Shown here: positions 61,853 to 64,000 of the stretch, one piece after another
Position numbering within the stretch: position 1 is the first letter of the stretch
Layout of the letters: each line of letters opens with the position of its first letter
NCBI GenBank assembly: GCA_024398965.1
Contig: JAKSIF010000006.1
Location: forward strand, 100,386 to 164,385
Source of the DNA: Fibrobacter sp.
GTDB taxonomy: Bacteria; Fibrobacterota; Fibrobacteria; Fibrobacterales; Fibrobacteraceae
DNA: 64,000 nucleotides
Direction: 5' to 3'
Position numbers and translations under genes: made by a program
The notes under the pieces: generated by a model
The model's database searches: none
Seen by the model: the letters and a program-made list of their open reading frames with translations, nothing else
What the model was told of the DNA's origin: nothing

Positions 61853-63460
61853 ATGAAGAAATTTTTTTGGGCGTTATTTGTTGCGTTTGCGTGCGCGATT
61901 CTTTTGGGCTGTGGCAGTCATGATCGTAAGTATGTGATTGGTATTTCCCAGTGTTCGCTGACGGATTGGCGTTACCAACTGAAGGATGAGCTGGTTCTAG
62001 CTTCCTATTTTAACGAGGATGTGGAAATCCGTATGGCCTTTGCCGACGATGATGATGTACAGCAGAGCCGTCAGATTGATTCTCTTTTGGATACAGGATT
62101 GGATATCCTGATTGTTTCGCCTAATCAGGTGAAGGGCCTTTCTGGAAGCATGAAGCGGGCCCAGGATATGAAGGTGCCTGTGATCCTTTATGACCGCAAG
62201 ATGAACGACGTGGAATTTACGGCGTTCATGGGTGCAGACAATTACGCCATCGGAAACATGATGGGGGAGTTTGCGGCGGCTCAGTTGAAGGGCAAGGGAA
62301 ACATTGCCGAAATCGGTGGCCTCAAGGGTTCTTCGCCGGCTAAGGAGCGCCATCAGGGTTTTGCGGATGCCATCAAGAAATATCCTGATTTGAAAATCGT
62401 AGGTTACGCTGAGGGCGACTGGAAGGAAGAATCCGGTGCCAAGGCCATGGAGGAAATCCTCAAGTATTATGATGGCCCCATCGACCTGGTTTTTGGGGAT
62501 AACGACCGCATGGCCCTGGGGGCTCGCAAGGTGCTTTCGTCCCGCGGGCAGTTGGACGGACAGAAAAATGAAGTTCTGTATTTGGGTGTGGACGCCCTGC
62601 CTATTTCCGATGGCGGTATGGAAAATGTCCGTGATGGTCTGCTGATCGCTTCAGGCATTTACCCCACCTGTGGTGATGAGCTGATTGACCTTGCCCTGAA
62701 GATTCTTCGTGGGGAGCCTTACGAAAAGAACAATGTACTGGAAACCAGCATTGTTACCAAGGAAAATGCCAATGTTTTGCTGCTTCAGTACCGCGAAGTC
62801 AAGAAAAGAGCGGGCTATATTGCCAAGATGCACAACCTGGTTGGCAAAATCAAGGATGAATCGGAAACTCAAACCATGCTTAGCATTGCCATGTGCCTTT
62901 TCACAGGCGTTGTTTTCGTTTTCTTGATCCTGATTATTCATGCAAATCGTATAAAAGACTGCCTGAATGAGGAACTTCGCCAGAAAAATGACGAACTGAT
63001 CCGCAAAAATGAGGAACTTGATGCTGAAAAGGCCTGCGTGGAACAGCAAAGAGACCAACTTGAGGAACAAAGAGACCAACTTTTGGACGCTACGACCCAA
63101 ACTTTGACCGAAAATCAGCCGACTGAACCGGAAAAGTCCATAGAAACCCCTCAAAAGAATGAATTTATGGAGAAATTCCTGTCCTGTGTGGATGAAAAGC
63201 TGGACAGCCCCACTCTTTCCGTAGAGGATATTAGCCAGGAAATGTGCGTTTCTCGCGTTCAGCTGTACCGCAAGGTGAAAAGTTTGGCCCAGAAGTCCCC
63301 TGTGGAGATTATCCGCGAGCGTCGTCTGCAACGGGCCAGTGAGCTTTTGCAGGATCCGAGCCTTAGTATTTCCGAGGTGGCTTACCGCGTCGGGTTCTCC
63401 GCTCCCTCCTATTTTACCAAGTGCTACAAGGAATTTTTCGGTAAAAATCCCCGTTCCTAG
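61853..63460 (+). CDS. Membrane-spanning hybrid regulator: periplasmic sugar-binding domain plus AraC-type HTH
   Basis: 535 residues from the ATG at 61853. A lipoprotein-like signal (FAFACAILLGC) leads to a type I periplasmic-binding domain (about 25-310; SQCSLTDWRYQLKDEL, ILIVSPNQ, GADNYAIGNMMGEF, FGDNDRMALGA). A membrane helix (about 345-368) and a coiled coil (about 370-415) precede an AraC double HTH (about 435-535; VEDISQEMCVSRVQLYRKVK...EVAYRVGFSAPSYFTKCYKEFFG). It should sense a ligand outside and bind DNA inside with no kinase step. TATATT ends 6 nt before the ATG. Confidence 0.87.
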   Translation: MKKFFWALFVAFACAILLGCGSHDRKYVIGISQCSLTDWRYQLKDELVLASYFNEDVEIRMAFADDDDVQQSRQIDSLLDTGLDILIVSPNQVKGLSGSMKRAQDMKVPVILYDRKMNDVEFTAFMGADNYAIGNMMGEFAAAQLKGKGNIAEIGGLKGSSPAKERHQGFADAIKKYPDLKIVGYAEGDWKEESGAKAMEEILKYYDGPIDLVFGDNDRMALGARKVLSSRGQLDGQKNEVLYLGVDALPISDGGMENVRDGLLIASGIYPTCGDELIDLALKILRGEPYEKNNVLETSIVTKENANVLLLQYREVKKRAGYIAKMHNLVGKIKDESETQTMLSIAMCLFTGVVFVFLILIIHANRIKDCLNEELRQKNDELIRKNEELDAEKACVEQQRDQLEEQRDQLLDATTQTLTENQPTEPEKSIETPQKNEFMEKFLSCVDEKLDSPTLSVEDISQEMCVSRVQLYRKVKSLAQKSPVEIIRERRLQRASELLQDPSLSISEVAYRVGFSAPSYFTKCYKEFFGKNPRS

Positions 63461-63594
63461 TACGCCCCTTATGTAACGTTCAAAAATAAAATTGGCTATG
63501 TTCTTTCAAAGTGTAGATGTAATATAACTATCTAAAAAACACACCCTATTAGAAACTGAGATTTACCTACCTAAAAACTGTATCTTAGATACTT

Positions 63595-63631
63595 GGTCTA
63601 ACCTAATTTTTGTTGGGTTAGACCATTTTTT
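63595..63631 (+). terminator. Terminator after the hybrid regulator
   Basis: GGTCTAACC / GGTTAGACC stem followed by ATTTTTT. The 266-bp gap to the next gene holds nothing else clear. Confidence 0.8.
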
Positions 63632-63726
63632 AGTATTTTTTCAGTAAATTCAACATAAAATGGCAGTCTTACACTCTAATAGAACATAGCCTTATTTTTC
63701 AAACGAGTTATGACAAGGATATTTGA

Positions 63727-64000
63727 ATGAACCTGCTCAGAATTTTTTGCCTGGCCCTGTTCGCGGCAACCATGTTCTTTACCGCCTGCGGTGACGACGA
63801 CAGCAGCAGCTTTGTTGAACCGGAAAAGGAATCCTCGTCTAGCGAAATCCTGAGCAGCGGCGACGGGACCAGTGACGGCAATGGAGACAAATCCAGCAGC
63901 AGTGTCTCGTCTTCGACTACGAACAGCTCTTCCTCTGCGAAATCCAGCTCGTCTACAGGAGACAAGAACAGTGGCGGTGAGTCTAGCCCAGCCTCGTCAA
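63727..64000 (+). CDS. Ser-rich lipoprotein (partial, cut at window end)
   Basis: 91 residues seen. Lipoprotein signal MNLLRIFCLALFAATMFFTAC, then an Asp run and a Ser-rich linker (SSSSVSSSTTNSSSSAKSSSS) of the kind that precedes paralogous or carbohydrate-active domains in Fibrobacter. The ATG has AAGGA 9 nt upstream. The functional domain lies beyond the window. Confidence 0.85.
   Translation, partial: MNLLRIFCLALFAATMFFTACGDDDSSSFVEPEKESSSSEILSSGDGTSDGNGDKSSSSVSSSTTNSSSSAKSSSSTGDKNSGGESSPASS

Overview
The window looks like a chromosomal segment of a Fibrobacter species (phylum Fibrobacterota, cellulolytic gut bacteria). The evidence is internal: an exported family 9 glycoside hydrolase with a secretion-type C-terminal tail; a lipoprotein carrying the domain known as the F. 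succinogenes major paralogous domain (59847-60656); many Ser/Asp-rich lipoproteins with [LVI]xxC lipoboxes; an OmpA-like porin with a thrombospondin-type-3 calcium repeat stalk; and sodium-pump decarboxylase subunits that fit a succinate/acetate fermenter. The species call is inference.

Layout. 1-7.5 kb: tail of a futalosine-pathway menaquinone gene (mqnA), a response regulator/diguanylate cyclase, KDPG aldolase, the GH9 enzyme, and a MacB-like ABC permease/ATPase pair. 7.7-18.7 kb: the OmpA/TSP3 protein, a GtrA-like membrane protein, an acetyl-CoA hydrolase/CoA-transferase, purF, a lipoprotein with a histidine phosphatase domain, and a three-gene sodium-pump decarboxylase operon (gamma-like, biotin carrier, beta) that lacks the carboxyltransferase alpha gene. 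18.7-22.2 kb: a 190-bp tandem array of RNA-like hairpins, a Hanks-type kinase, tRNA-His(GTG), a small Cys/His protein, a ComEC-type metallo-hydrolase, and an intergenic region holding eight copies of a TAGTNCTA motif in a mirrored arrangement. 22.2-37 kb: acyl-ACP thioesterase, aroA, a membrane-anchored solute-binding protein, a PBP4/DUF1460 fusion, several lipoproteins and exported proteins, and an oxidoreductase/TolB-propeller fusion. 37-46.5 kb: pgi, an unlisted 42-residue membrane protein, an ECF sigma/anti-sigma/Spy-like operon, a DUF1538 membrane protein followed by two PII-like genes, and a membrane-fused spermidine-synthase-like protein. 46.6-52.3 kb: two paralogous outer-membrane barrels, a Cys-motif lipoprotein and leuS.

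52.5-59.8 kb is an AT-rich accessory island: a VapBC-type pair, a phased TACGAG motif array, a candidate structured RNA ending in a T-run, a lipoprotein, an AbiEi/AbiEii cassette with a third ribbon-helix-helix-like gene and an operator-like palindrome, an AAA/DUF4143 ATPase, and a SEC-C protein. The last 4 kb holds the paralogous-domain lipoprotein, a zinc-type alcohol dehydrogenase, and a membrane-spanning hybrid regulator (periplasmic sugar-binding domain, membrane segment, AraC-type DNA-binding domain), then the start of another Ser-rich lipoprotein.

A recurring feature is gene starts with no Shine-Dalgarno sequence where a TATAWT-type -10 box ends only 6-9 nt before the ATG, which suggests leaderless mRNAs. 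No CRISPR array, insertion sequence, rRNA or recognisable phage genes were seen. All family assignments come from reading motifs; no database search was run.
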